From: Candidatus Coatesiibacteriota bacterium
GTDB taxonomy: Bacteria; B130-G9
NCBI GenBank assembly: GCA_016929465.1
Contig: JAFGIT010000058.1
Span: forward strand, 1-16,762
Reading direction: 5' to 3'
DNA: 16,762 nucleotides
A program made the translations under genes and the position numbers. Shown piece after piece: positions 7,254 through 15,298 of the stretch. Within the stretch, counting starts at the first letter, position 1. Every line of letters begins with the position of its first letter. The notes beneath the pieces are model-generated. The model ran no database searches. It saw only the letters and a list, made by a program, of their open reading frames with translations, and was not told the origin of the DNA.

Positions 7254-10200
7254 AGCTCACCCACCTGTTCTTCAAGCGTGAATCCTGCCACTGCGAGTTT
7301 CAAATTCTCAAACTCCCTTATCAGTGACTTCATTAGGCCTTGCGCCTGGCGCATGTCACCCTGCGAGCAGAGGTCCTCCATTTCACTCGCCAAATCCTTC
7401 AGTGAACCTGCGCTGACATTTCCGGATGCGCCTTTTATCGTGTGCGCCTGTCGCCTTGCCGTTTCTTCATCTGCTTCCGACAGGGCTCTTTCCAGGACCT
7501 CGATCTGAATTGGGATATCCATGAGGAAGGCATCCATGATCTCCTTTGCCAGCTCCTCGTCTCCTCCGAGCCGCTCAATAAAGCCAGGCCTATCGAATTC
7601 CGCAGGTGCTTTCCAGTTCTCCCTTAGATCCGTTTCTGATGGCCTCTTCTCGGCATCGATCCACCTGTTGATTGCCGCTGCCAGATCCCGAGGCTGAACC
7701 GGCTTGGAGACATAGTCGTCCATGCCGGCATCGATGCACTTCTGACGGTCTCCCTTCAGGACATGCGCCGTCATGGCGATGATAGGAACGCGCGAGCCAG
7801 TCCCATTCTCCTTCTCTCTTATGATGGCGGTTGCCTCGAGCCCATCCATTTCGGGCATCTGGACATCCATGAAGACTAGGTCATAAGGTATCGCCTTCAA
7901 TGAGGCAATCGCCTCGAGCCCGTTAGCCACAACATCGGCTCGAAAGCCCAGCTTCTCGAGTATCTTCAGCGCGACCTTTTGATTTATGATGTTGTCTTCT
8001 GCCAATAGAATGCGGGCTTTCTGTCTTCGGTTTTCTGATAGGGTGTGCCGTGCCACTATCTTCTCGCTGGAATTCTTGTTCCCGAACGCCTTGCCCAAGA
8101 CCGAATGAAGAAGCTCGCACAGCTGAGATTGCTTGACCGGCTTGGTTAAATAACCTGCGAATCCTACCTTCGCGAGTCTTGCAGCATCGCCGCGTTTGCC
8201 GAGAGAGGTCATCATCACCAAGATCGTATCCCTGAGGAGTGGGTCCTCCTTGATCATCCTTCCAAGTGACTCTCCATCGATCCTCGGCATTAGCATGTCC
8301 AGAACCGCTACCTGGAATGGATCATTCGCCTCGACAGCCTCTCTCAATTTATTGATCGCCGATTCAGCGCAATCCGCTAAATCGAGCCGACAACCGAATG
8401 ATTTTAGCATTCCCGCAAGCACTCGACGATTCGTCTTATTGTCATCGACCCCGAGAATACGCGCCCTATCGATATCGCCGGCATAGCGGCCCTGAATCGC
8501 CTCTTGTGGGTCTTGCTTGGTCAATCGAGCAGTGAACCAGAACAGCGACCCGCGGCCCTCCTCGCTCTCGACACCTATTTCGCCGCCCATTTTCTCTGCG
8601 AGCTGCTTCGATATCGATAGACCAAGTCCGGTCCCACCGAATTGGCGAGTAGTCGAGGCATCAACCTGGGTGAAGGCAGAAAATAGGCCGTCGAGCTTGC
8701 ACTCGGGAATACCAATTCCTGTATCCTTCACGGCGAAGCGGACCATCGCTTCTCCGTCAGCCTCCCAATCAAGAGAGACATGGAGTGCGACCTCCCCCTC
8801 TGAAGTGAATTTCAATGCGTTACCCAAAAGGTTTATGACAACCTGCCTTAACCTCCCAGGATCCCCCTGAAGCAGGGCGGGGACTGCCGGCTCAATGAGG
8901 CAGGTCAGCTCCAGATTCTTCTCATAAGCCTTGATGGCGTGAATGTCGATGACTTCCTCAAGACAAGTCCGGAGATCAAAATCGAGCGACTCCAGCTCCA
9001 ATCTCCCGGCCTCGATCTTGGAGAAGTCTAGAATATCATTGATTATATCCAGAAGCGCTTCTGCACTGCTCTTGACGGTCTCAGCGTAGTCTCTCTGCTC
9101 TGACGTCAATTCGGTGTCGATCAAAAGACCCGTCATCCCGATTACGCCATTCATTGGAGTGCGTATCTCATGGCTCATGTTCGCCAAGAACTGGCTCTTG
9201 GCTGCATTTGCAACTTCTGCCTTTATCGCCAGGTCGTTTGCTCGAGCAAGCGTCTGTTCGAGTCGGAGATTGATTATCTCTGTCTCCTCTTTGGCTTCTC
9301 TCAATGCTCCTTCGGCGAGCTTACGCTCGGTTATGTCTCGAAAGAAGCCCACGTTGCACAGCGTGCCGTCTATCACTGCCGTGCTAGCATTAACATCAAC
9401 ACAGAGAATCGAGCCGTCTTTTCTCAGGCATGGAATGTCGGAGGCGAGTCTCTTCTCTCCTCTACCCTGGGCCTCGAATTCCGAACTCACGTACTCCAAC
9501 GCATCTTGAGGATGGATGTCCATCGACCTCAAACCGACTAATTCACCTTCCGCATACCCGAGCATAGATAGGATCGCTGGATTCGCATACCTGATCAGCC
9601 CTTCCGCGTGATCTGCTATCAAGATACCGTCTGCGCTGGCGTCAAAAAGAGCTCTGTGCCTCACTTCTGAGTCACGCAGTGCCTTCTCGGCGGTCTTGCG
9701 CTCCGTGATGTCGCGTACGACCGTTTGAATCACCATCTTCCCGCCCAATTCCAGCCGGTCCAATAGAACCTCAGCCGGGAATTCGGTCCCATCGGTTCTT
9801 CTGTGTAACCACTCGAATCTCGCGTAGCCATCACGCATCGCGACAGAGATATATTGCTCCGCGAGGACCTGTGAATCTCGACCGCCCGGCTGTGAGGGAG
9901 GAGACAGGTCAATGGGCGTTTTCCCTCTGAATTCAAGGGAATCGGCAAAGCCGAACATCTCGAGCGCGGCGCTGTTGCAGTCGAAAAAGCCGCCTTCATC
10001 AAGCAACATGACAGCGTCGCTGGAAGAATCATAGAGGGTGCGGAACTTCAGCTCTGACTCGCGCAGCGATTCGATTGCATCCCGAAGCTCACTGGTCCGC
10101 TGATTTACTCTCTCCTCCAATTTGCCCTTCTCCTGCGCCAGCATTTCGAGAGTATCCCTTAGACGGGCCTTCATGGCGTTGAATGACCGTGCCAGTTGGC

Positions 10201-10831
10201 CGATCTCATCACCCGAATCAGCCTTGACATCCGGTGTATCCAGTTTGCCGGTCCCAGCTGATTCAAAGGCCTTCTGCAAGACACGTATCGGGCGGATGAC
10301 CATTCTGTTCAAGATTAGAGTCGTCGCGCCCGCAACGAGAACTAAGAGAACCATCAAGTAGCCGATCATCGATATGGTCATCGTCTCGAGGTCAGCTTTT
10401 TCTACACTTCTGCTGAACTCCATCCTGACTTCACCAATGTCCGTGGTCCCCCAGATCACTGGTGTTGCTGTGCTTCTGATACCGTCTGGAATCGCCGACA
10501 GATTCCTGTAATCAGGCGATGCGACATCCACAATGGGCGATCCTTTGAAATCCAGGAATTGGAGACGTATTACCCTGGGTAGCTGCATGAATTGCTCAGC
10601 CCGCCTTTTGATCTCATTGAAATTACGATCGTGCATGTGCTCTGCCACAGTACTAGATATTACCGAGGCGGTGTTCATGCACTCTCTATGGTATCTTCTC
10701 AGAATCTCGTCCTGCTGTTTCGCGAGCGTGTTAAGCCAGAAGTAGCCAATTATGGCAACCATCAGGACTGCTGCAAATGAGAATTTGGATCGAAGGCCCC
10801 CCATCTGGCTAAATCGCAGGATATGCTTCAT
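7250..10831 (-). CDS. Hybrid sensor histidine kinase (HAMP-PAS-PAS-HisKA-HATPase-REC-REC-HPt)
   Basis: A 1193-residue membrane phosphorelay kinase. TM1 at about 17-35 and TM2 at about 152-175 enclose a roughly 115-residue extracytoplasmic region that could be a Cache-like fold. Then come HAMP (about 176-230), a coiled coil, PAS1 (264-375), PAS2 (388-500) and HisKA with His554 (FLANMSHEIRTPMNGVIGM). The ATPase follows, with N box NLLGNALKFT (667-676), DTGIGIPE (703-710) and GGTGLGLSI (732-740). Receiver 1 has Asp796/797, Asp845, Thr875 and Lys897; receiver 2 has Asp946, Asp989, Thr1021 and Lys1043. The C-terminal HPt has His1130 (AHTIKGASGN). All relay residues look intact, giving a possible His-Asp-His-Asp route ending on the two downstream receivers. 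The start overlaps the heme sensor gene's stop by 4 bp and the end overlaps the next gene by 4 bp. It resembles BarA/TorS-type kinases in layout, but the signal is not evident. Confidence 0.95.
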   Translation of the reverse strand: MKHILRFSQMGGLRSKFSFAAVLMVAIIGYFWLNTLAKQQDEILRRYHRECMNTASVISSTVAEHMHDRNFNEIKRRAEQFMQLPRVIRLQFLDFKGSPIVDVASPDYRNLSAIPDGIRSTATPVIWGTTDIGEVRMEFSRSVEKADLETMTISMIGYLMVLLVLVAGATTLILNRMVIRPIRVLQKAFESAGTGKLDTPDVKADSGDEIGQLARSFNAMKARLRDTLEMLAQEKGKLEERVNQRTSELRDAIESLRESELKFRTLYDSSSDAVMLLDEGGFFDCNSAALEMFGFADSLEFRGKTPIDLSPPSQPGGRDSQVLAEQYISVAMRDGYARFEWLHRRTDGTEFPAEVLLDRLELGGKMVIQTVVRDITERKTAEKALRDSEVRHRALFDASADGILIADHAEGLIRYANPAILSMLGYAEGELVGLRSMDIHPQDALEYVSSEFEAQGRGEKRLASDIPCLRKDGSILCVDVNASTAVIDGTLCNVGFFRDITERKLAEGALREAKEETEIINLRLEQTLARANDLAIKAEVANAAKSQFLANMSHEIRTPMNGVIGMTGLLIDTELTSEQRDYAETVKSSAEALLDIINDILDFSKIEAGRLELESLDFDLRTCLEEVIDIHAIKAYEKNLELTCLIEPAVPALLQGDPGRLRQVVINLLGNALKFTSEGEVALHVSLDWEADGEAMVRFAVKDTGIGIPECKLDGLFSAFTQVDASTTRQFGGTGLGLSISKQLAEKMGGEIGVESEEGRGSLFWFTARLTKQDPQEAIQGRYAGDIDRARILGVDDNKTNRRVLAGMLKSFGCRLDLADCAESAINKLREAVEANDPFQVAVLDMLMPRIDGESLGRMIKEDPLLRDTILVMMTSLGKRGDAARLAKVGFAGYLTKPVKQSQLCELLHSVLGKAFGNKNSSEKIVARHTLSENRRQKARILLAEDNIINQKVALKILEKLGFRADVVANGLEAIASLKAIPYDLVFMDVQMPEMDGLEATAIIREKENGTGSRVPIIAMTAHVLKGDRQKCIDAGMDDYVSKPVQPRDLAAAINRWIDAEKRPSETDLRENWKAPAEFDRPGFIERLGGDEELAKEIMDAFLMDIPIQIEVLERALSEADEETARRQAHTIKGASGNVSAGSLKDLASEMEDLCSQGDMRQAQGLMKSLIREFENLKLAVAGFTLEEQVGEL

Positions 10832-11538
10832 TCGTGCGAAGCCTCATCCGATGGGGTCTCTCGGCTTCTCAAAGCGATAATAAATGGGGCCAGGACAAGG
10901 CAAAGCAATGCTCCCAGGAAGCCATAGGTCTCGATTCCGAAGTTGTTGGCAAGTTCAAGGGGAACCGAGACGATCAGCGCCCCGATCAATTCTCCTGGCT
11001 TTTTGCTGTAGCCATACTCAGTACCATATATCTCTTGGATGTTCTCAGGGGCTTCTTCTGGCTCTCCGTGGCATTTCAGACATTGATCCGTGATCCTAAC
11101 AGGCGTCGCGATATAGGACCGTCGCTCTCCGGTGTGCTTCATGACGCCGTCCCAGAGAGTGAGTTCGGGATCTCTGGCAAACTGCGCAATTATCTCTTTT
11201 TCCTGATCAGTAGCCAGGTTTCTGCGATTTCTCGGGTCTAGGCAAGCGTGCTTGAACGAGAAAGCCGGATAACTCTCTCGAATCCTGTTGAAGACATTTC
11301 TCGCCCCAAAGGATGAAGACATTGCCTCAATGACGAACCGGTCGTCCCCAAACTCCTTCCATAACGCGGGCTTGATGACGCTGCTCGTGATATACCGGTC
11401 CGCTTCCATCGCCGTCAGAATGAGACGTGCTCTCTGCTCGCATATCTCCTCGGCTGCAAATCGCTCCATCCAGAAGTGGATCAAGTACACTCCTATTAAG
11501 CTCGCTATGAGCACAATCCAGGCTGTTGATCTGGACAT
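10828..11538 (-). CDS. DUF3365-type membrane-anchored c-heme sensor protein
   Basis: The 236-residue protein has an N-terminal membrane segment (about 6-23), an extracytoplasmic domain (about 25-198) and a second membrane segment near the C-terminus (about 204-223), leaving a short cytoplasmic tail. The domain carries a c-type heme motif CLKCHG (Cys153, Cys156, His157) and the segment FKHACLDPRNRR (95-106), which resembles the conserved SLNPRNP block of the DUF3365/Tll0287-like family. In that family the domain is often fused to HAMP and histidine kinase modules and is thought to sense redox state or gaseous ligands. Here it is a separate gene whose stop overlaps the hybrid kinase start (ATGA). 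I infer that it delivers the signal to the kinase through the membrane. The start at 11538 has GGTGG six bases upstream. Cys99 lies where relatives more often have Ser and might be an axial heme ligand. Confidence 0.85.
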   Translation of the reverse strand: MSRSTAWIVLIASLIGVYLIHFWMERFAAEEICEQRARLILTAMEADRYITSSVIKPALWKEFGDDRFVIEAMSSSFGARNVFNRIRESYPAFSFKHACLDPRNRRNLATDQEKEIIAQFARDPELTLWDGVMKHTGERRSYIATPVRITDQCLKCHGEPEEAPENIQEIYGTEYGYSKKPGELIGALIVSVPLELANNFGIETYGFLGALLCLVLAPFIIALRSRETPSDEASHE

Positions 11539-12014
11539 CTATTCCACCCCTTATAGATTCAGATGTTGCTCTTGAGATTCGAGGGATTGCCCCCACTTTA
11601 ACGATTCGAATCTTGCGCGATCTTCTTTAGCGCTGAATTCGCTGACGGTGGGAAATCCTTCTGCAAATTCCTACGAAGGAAAGGCGGAAGGCCTCTTGCT
11701 GGCCTCTCTCTGATCAGATCATCAAAGATAAACGGACATGAGTGAATTCGATTGATCTCGAAGGACTACGAAGACGTACTAGCTGGTACCATTCGACCAC
11801 CTGACGGTTTGTGGGCTGTGCAATCCCGCCCAACCGGTCGGTTGCATCGAGGTCGCGGAATGATACATGCCACTGGTAGAACCCGAAGGCAGACCGGCTG
11901 GGACCTTCTCCCAAACGTGATCTGCGGGTTCATCTCCCACCCGTGATGAGCGGATGCCTGGTCGGTCAAGGGGGAGGTACCATGTTAATCGAGGGTAGTA
12001 CAGGACGATGTCGA
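11539..12014. other. 476-bp non-coding region upstream of the sensor operon
   Basis: No supportable gene: the open frames here are short, lack ribosome sites and resemble nothing. It must contain the sensor-operon promoter (leftward) and the end of the secretion-cluster transcript. Visible structure: the perfect palindrome GATTCGAATC at 11603-11612 plus two further AGATTC copies at 11555 and 11575; AGGCC-7-GGCCT at about 11689-11707; CAACCG-GT-CGGTTG at 11831-11844; TGGGA-5-TCCCA at 11899-11913; and CGGGT-9-ACCCG at 11925-11943. GGTACCAT occurs at 11785-11792 and again at 11976-11983. No hairpin is followed by a T tract, so no terminator is called. An unrecognised structured RNA on either strand is possible. 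Confidence 0.4.
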
Positions 12015-12578
12015 TCAGGAATCCTGCGAGGTTATCCTCAGCCGGGCCTCGCCTGTCGTATAGGCTTCCTCGCCATTTCCGAACTTGCCCTCTATGCGTA
12101 TCCGAAAGATCCCCTCCAGTATGCCTCCCTCAGCATCGACAATCGTCGCAAGCTGGGATTTCAACGTAGAGGGCACTGCAACCATGGTGAGGGTCGTCTC
12201 ATCGTCAGACGTCGATGCAGCAATCGATACATACATGCTTCTCTCAAAGGAGAAGGGCGAATAGCCAGGCAGCTCCAGCTGCACTAGATACCTCGTTATG
12301 ATGACGTTATAGGTCGGATCGATCTCGTTGCCCTCATAATAGTCCGGATACCTGTTGATGACATAGACGATTGCGCTGTCATCGGTGCCAAGATCATCGG
12401 CATGAACACTCGACTCGATGTAGGTCGAGCCCGTCATGGATTCGATCGCCGTTATCTGAAGTCCCCAAACCGTTGATTCGGAATCGTCCCCGCTGTCTCC
12501 TCCTCGCCGCGAGCACCCCGAGATCAGGAGTGCGCTAACGAGTATCGGTAAAGCCAGAATTAGAAAACACCTGCGCAT
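12015..12578 (-). CDS. Unknown lipoprotein, last gene of the secretion cluster
   Basis: I do not recognise the family. The 187-residue precursor has a clear lipoprotein signal: Arg-Arg at 2-3, a hydrophobic core to residue 19 and lipobox LISGC with Cys22. The residue after the cysteine is Ser, which normally favours outer-membrane sorting. A short Gly/Asp/Ser linker (25-36) precedes a body of about 150 residues that looks beta-rich with alternating hydrophobic positions (for example YNVIITRYLVQLEL and GIFRIRIEGKFG). It starts 16 bp after the gspD stop and has a strong ribosome site, GGAGG with five bases of spacing, so it is almost certainly in the same transcript. A role as secretin pilot or accessory protein, or as a secreted substrate, is possible by position only. 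Known pilotins are mostly helical or TPR-like, which argues for something different. Confidence 0.75.
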   Translation of the reverse strand: MRRCFLILALPILVSALLISGCSRRGGDSGDDSESTVWGLQITAIESMTGSTYIESSVHADDLGTDDSAIVYVINRYPDYYEGNEIDPTYNVIITRYLVQLELPGYSPFSFERSMYVSIAASTSDDETTLTMVAVPSTLKSQLATIVDAEGGILEGIFRIRIEGKFGNGEEAYTTGEARLRITSQDS

Positions 12579-12594
12579 TTATGCCTCCATCCGT

Positions 12595-15132
12595 CTATTC
12601 TGATTTATCGGTATCATTGTCATTGCCGGTCTCATGCTGTCCAGAGTCCCCGGCGCCCGAATCTCCCTGCTGTCCAGAATCATCCCCGCCATCAGATCCA
12701 GATGATTCTGACTGGGTCTCGGAGCCTGTACCATCGCCTGGCGGGCAATTTCCTTCCTCCCAGAAGAGCACTTCTCGCTTCCGAATCTCCTTGAACAGGT
12801 CCTCCATGCTCGCCTCGAAGTCGTCTATTGCTCCCTGCGCATCAGCCGGAGTATCGATGATGGTCGGAGTAATTAGAATGAGGAGTTCGATATTCGTCTC
12901 AATAATCGACGTGGACGAGAAGAGCTTCCCCAAATAGGGGATATCCATGAGTAGTGGAATGCCCTCCCTCGCGGTATTCGTATTCTTCTTGATCATGCCG
13001 CCGATGAGCAGAGTATTCTTGTTGTCCATGAAGACGGTGGTCTTGACTTCCCGGCGGTTCACGATCGGTGAATCAGAGCCACCAATCTTGTTCGTCTGCG
13101 CATCCGAAACGGTCTGGTTGATCTCCAGTTTTATCTTGCTTCGCTCATTCACATAGGGCTTGACGTCCAGGATAACGCCGGTGTCCTTGTATTGGATGGT
13201 GCGTCTCACGTCGAAGTCAGACGCGGCGCTGGTGCTGCTGGAGGTTTCGCTGGTTACGATAGGGACGTCCTTACCGACATATATCTTCGCCTCCTGGTTG
13301 TTGGATGCGATGATTCTTGGTGTGGAGAGAACATTCAGCTTGGATTGGCTCGCGTAGGCATTGAGGATACCCTTGAACCGCTCGGCATCTATGGCGCTCA
13401 GGACGAATCCACTTCCTGTAGGGATCCCGAGAGCCTGTGCAATGTCAGAGGTGACGTTGAAGTCCTCGCCGAGAACGTTCGCGCTGCCCTCACCCTTAAG
13501 AGCCCACTCGAGGCCGAATTGCGTGGTCTTGTCAAGGGTAAGCTCGGCGATGAGAACCTCGATCAAAACCTGCTTCGGTCGGATGTCGAGAGACTTGATG
13601 GTCCTTAGTATCTCTGGCCAGTTGATTGGGTCCGTTACTATTATCACCGAGTTGGTGTGCTCATCAGCAACTATGTTGACGTCGCCTACTATTGTGCCGG
13701 AGTCGAAAGATTTTCCCTCGCTCCCGCTCTCTCTCACCTTGCCGCCGAAGGGGGAGCTGGAGCTCGAAGTGGAGGTCGAAGTCGCCCTGGAGCCAGTGGA
13801 TTTGTTCTTCCCCTTGGAATAAAGACTTGTCAGAAGCGTCGCCATCGCCTTTGCCTCTGCGTTTTCGAGATAATAGACGTAGGTTTTTTCCGCGCCGTAA
13901 ACGTCAACGTCCAGCATCTCGATTACCGTCTTGATCGCCTCATGGGCAGCTTTTCGCCCCAGGACAATCAGCGAGTTCGAACGCTTGTCAGTTATTATTA
14001 CAGGTTTCTCTCCGAGCCCTCCTAGAGTGTCGCTACTGGTGCTGGGAGTAGTTGTCCTGCTTCTCGACGACCTCCTGCTACTGCTGCTCCTTCTCGTAGA
14101 GGATGACGTTGTAGTGGACTTTTTCGATGAGAATAGCTTGTCGAGAATAGATGCAACTTCTGAAGCGTCGGCATATCGGATCACATATACCTCGAGTTCC
14201 TCCGTCGCAGTCGGCACGTCAAGGAGCTGCACGAAGGTCATAACTCGCTTTATGTTCGATGCAAGGTCGGTGATTATGAGAAGCATCGTATCGTCATTGG
14301 CGAGCTCGAATGACACACTCGACAAGAACGGCTTGACGAGTTTCAATAGCTCGGAGGGAGCAATATGCTCAGTCGGTATGACCTGTGTCACTAACGAGTC
14401 CTCTAGCTCGAGGTTATCCCCCGAACGGCCTATATACGTGTCAATCGGGAGCTGTCTCGCGTTCGGCAGGGGCACGATCTTATAGAAATCACGGCCAGAG
14501 TCCACCATCGCCAGGCCATTCATCGTTAATATCGACTGGAGTATAAACCACAGATTATCAGGTCTCACCGGACGCCAGAATCGCGTCGTGATCTTCTTTG
14601 TCTTCACGGAGGGGTCCACGATGTAGTTGAAGGTCCCTCTTTCGGGCATGATCTTGATGAACATCTCGAGGACCTCCTCGATGGGGGCACCCTCGAGCGT
14701 CAAATGAGGCCAGGGCTCACGCTCCTCGAGGTCATCCGGAAGAGTGCCGGTCGGAGTCTTAGTCTGCGTCGTGAAAAGCAGCTTGTCCGGGGCGACCTCC
14801 TTTTCTTCAGTCTCGTCTTCCTCCGCATCGCCCTCTAAATCTGCATCCTGAGAGGAGATGGTTGAGGCCGAGGCTCCTGGCTCGGATGTCCGCCCAGTGC
14901 CGTCGCTCGAGGTCCCGGCGTCATCTGCCGGCTCGCTATCTTGTGCAGTGTCTCCCGCTCGTTCGCCGGAGTCCATTCCTGGCTTGGTCGCTGGACTACT
15001 CGAGAAATCTTCCTGCTTGAATACAACCGAACAGCCACTTAATAAGAACACTGATAGCGCAAGTATCAAAACGAGACATAAGCTTATCGTGCTGGGCCGC
15101 TGGTATAGTGGTGGAATTGGCTTATTCGACAT
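12595..15132 (-). CDS. gspD: Type II secretion / type IV pilus secretin GspD, lipobox-bearing
   Basis: The outer-membrane channel of a type II secretion system or related pseudopilus machine, 845 residues. A signal with lipobox LLSGC (Cys34, followed by Ser) suggests it is lipidated, like the self-piloting secretin HxcQ. An acidic Ser/Asp/Glu linker (41-115) precedes N0 (about 143-222), N1 (246-305), N2 (312-407), N3 (414-517) and the secretin domain (520-757). The last has the hallmarks VLSTPRIIASNNQEAKIYVG, LIGGMIKK and IPYLGKLF. N2 is interrupted by a Ser/Arg/Thr insert (337-368) and N3 by a Ser/Thr one (440-478). After the barrel come a charged helix (about 765-792) and a Gly/Asp/Ser tail (795-845). 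AGGGGG about five bases before the ATG is a good ribosome site. The gspC-gspD gap is filled by a short overlapping frame. Type IV pilus PilQ is less likely given GspC- and GspM-like neighbours. Confidence 0.93.
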   Translation of the reverse strand: MSNKPIPPLYQRPSTISLCLVLILALSVFLLSGCSVVFKQEDFSSSPATKPGMDSGERAGDTAQDSEPADDAGTSSDGTGRTSEPGASASTISSQDADLEGDAEEDETEEKEVAPDKLLFTTQTKTPTGTLPDDLEEREPWPHLTLEGAPIEEVLEMFIKIMPERGTFNYIVDPSVKTKKITTRFWRPVRPDNLWFILQSILTMNGLAMVDSGRDFYKIVPLPNARQLPIDTYIGRSGDNLELEDSLVTQVIPTEHIAPSELLKLVKPFLSSVSFELANDDTMLLIITDLASNIKRVMTFVQLLDVPTATEELEVYVIRYADASEVASILDKLFSSKKSTTTSSSTRRSSSSRRSSRSRTTTPSTSSDTLGGLGEKPVIITDKRSNSLIVLGRKAAHEAIKTVIEMLDVDVYGAEKTYVYYLENAEAKAMATLLTSLYSKGKNKSTGSRATSTSTSSSSSPFGGKVRESGSEGKSFDSGTIVGDVNIVADEHTNSVIIVTDPINWPEILRTIKSLDIRPKQVLIEVLIAELTLDKTTQFGLEWALKGEGSANVLGEDFNVTSDIAQALGIPTGSGFVLSAIDAERFKGILNAYASQSKLNVLSTPRIIASNNQEAKIYVGKDVPIVTSETSSSTSAASDFDVRRTIQYKDTGVILDVKPYVNERSKIKLEINQTVSDAQTNKIGGSDSPIVNRREVKTTVFMDNKNTLLIGGMIKKNTNTAREGIPLLMDIPYLGKLFSSTSIIETNIELLILITPTIIDTPADAQGAIDDFEASMEDLFKEIRKREVLFWEEGNCPPGDGTGSETQSESSGSDGGDDSGQQGDSGAGDSGQHETGNDNDTDKSE

Positions 15133-15298
15133 ATTTACCCCCTGGGGTCAATTTGATTGCGTAAAACGACCGCGTAAAACCAGCGGCTATATTCGTTTGC
15201 ATCTGCCTTATTTCCAGATGTGATATCAAGTGCCCACCCATGCAATCCCTGGATCCCGCTGGATTGCCGAGCTTCGTTGACGTAATGTCCTTTATCAT
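15122..15298 (-). CDS. Candidate 58-residue ORF bridging gspC and gspD
   Basis: The 162-bp gap between gspC and gspD is open throughout in one minus-strand frame. Its ATG overlaps the gspC stop (ATGA, 15295-15298) and its TAA lies 11 bp inside gspD. A weak GGA about five bases before the ATG, within the gspC end, could serve as ribosome site. The peptide starts MIKDITSTKLGNPAGSRDCM and is basic overall (several Arg/Lys), without a membrane segment or signal peptide. No family is recognised. It may be a small gene, a coupling frame that brings ribosomes to gspD, or chance. The same stretch also holds a DNA repeat that could be regulatory. Confidence 0.35.
   Translation of the reverse strand: MIKDITSTKLGNPAGSRDCMGGHLISHLEIRQMQTNIAAGFTRSFYAIKLTPGGKYVE
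15159..15180 (+). repeat. Tandem 9-bp direct repeat GCGTAAAAC upstream of gspD
   Basis: GCGTAAAAC occurs twice, at 15159-15167 and 15172-15180, separated by GACC (13-bp period), 27-48 bp upstream of the gspD start codon. A pair of direct half-sites this close to a start is the arrangement seen for some transcription-factor or RNA-binding-protein sites, but the 13-bp period does not match one helical turn. Also nearby is the near-palindrome ACCCC-CT-GGGGT (15137-15148), which covers the gspD ribosome-binding region. Confidence 0.3.

Noticed and set aside
9114-9509. Long open frame (131 codons) on the plus strand
   Set aside because: Antisense to the kinase core of the hybrid histidine kinase, whose motifs are unmistakable; a shadow frame.
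11758-11778. Minus-strand stretch reading YVFVVLR, reminiscent of the start of GIY-YIG nucleases
   Set aside because: It follows a stop codon, is broken by further stops after about 18 residues, and no GIY or YIG motif is visible; too short to call a relic.
11922-11941. GGTTCATCTCCC, similar to a tRNA T-arm
   Set aside because: The T-stem has a mismatch, and no acceptor, anticodon or D arm can be assembled around it.
11714-11969. Two overlapping minus-strand frames of 66-67 codons in the large spacer
   Set aside because: No ribosome sites, poor coding character, and each ends in different frames over the same bases; neither peptide resembles a family.
13931-14485. Leu/Val-rich plus-strand frame of 184 codons
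   Set aside because: It is antisense to the N1-N2 region of gspD; the leucine and valine runs are the complement of Ser/Arg/Thr codons in the GspD insert.
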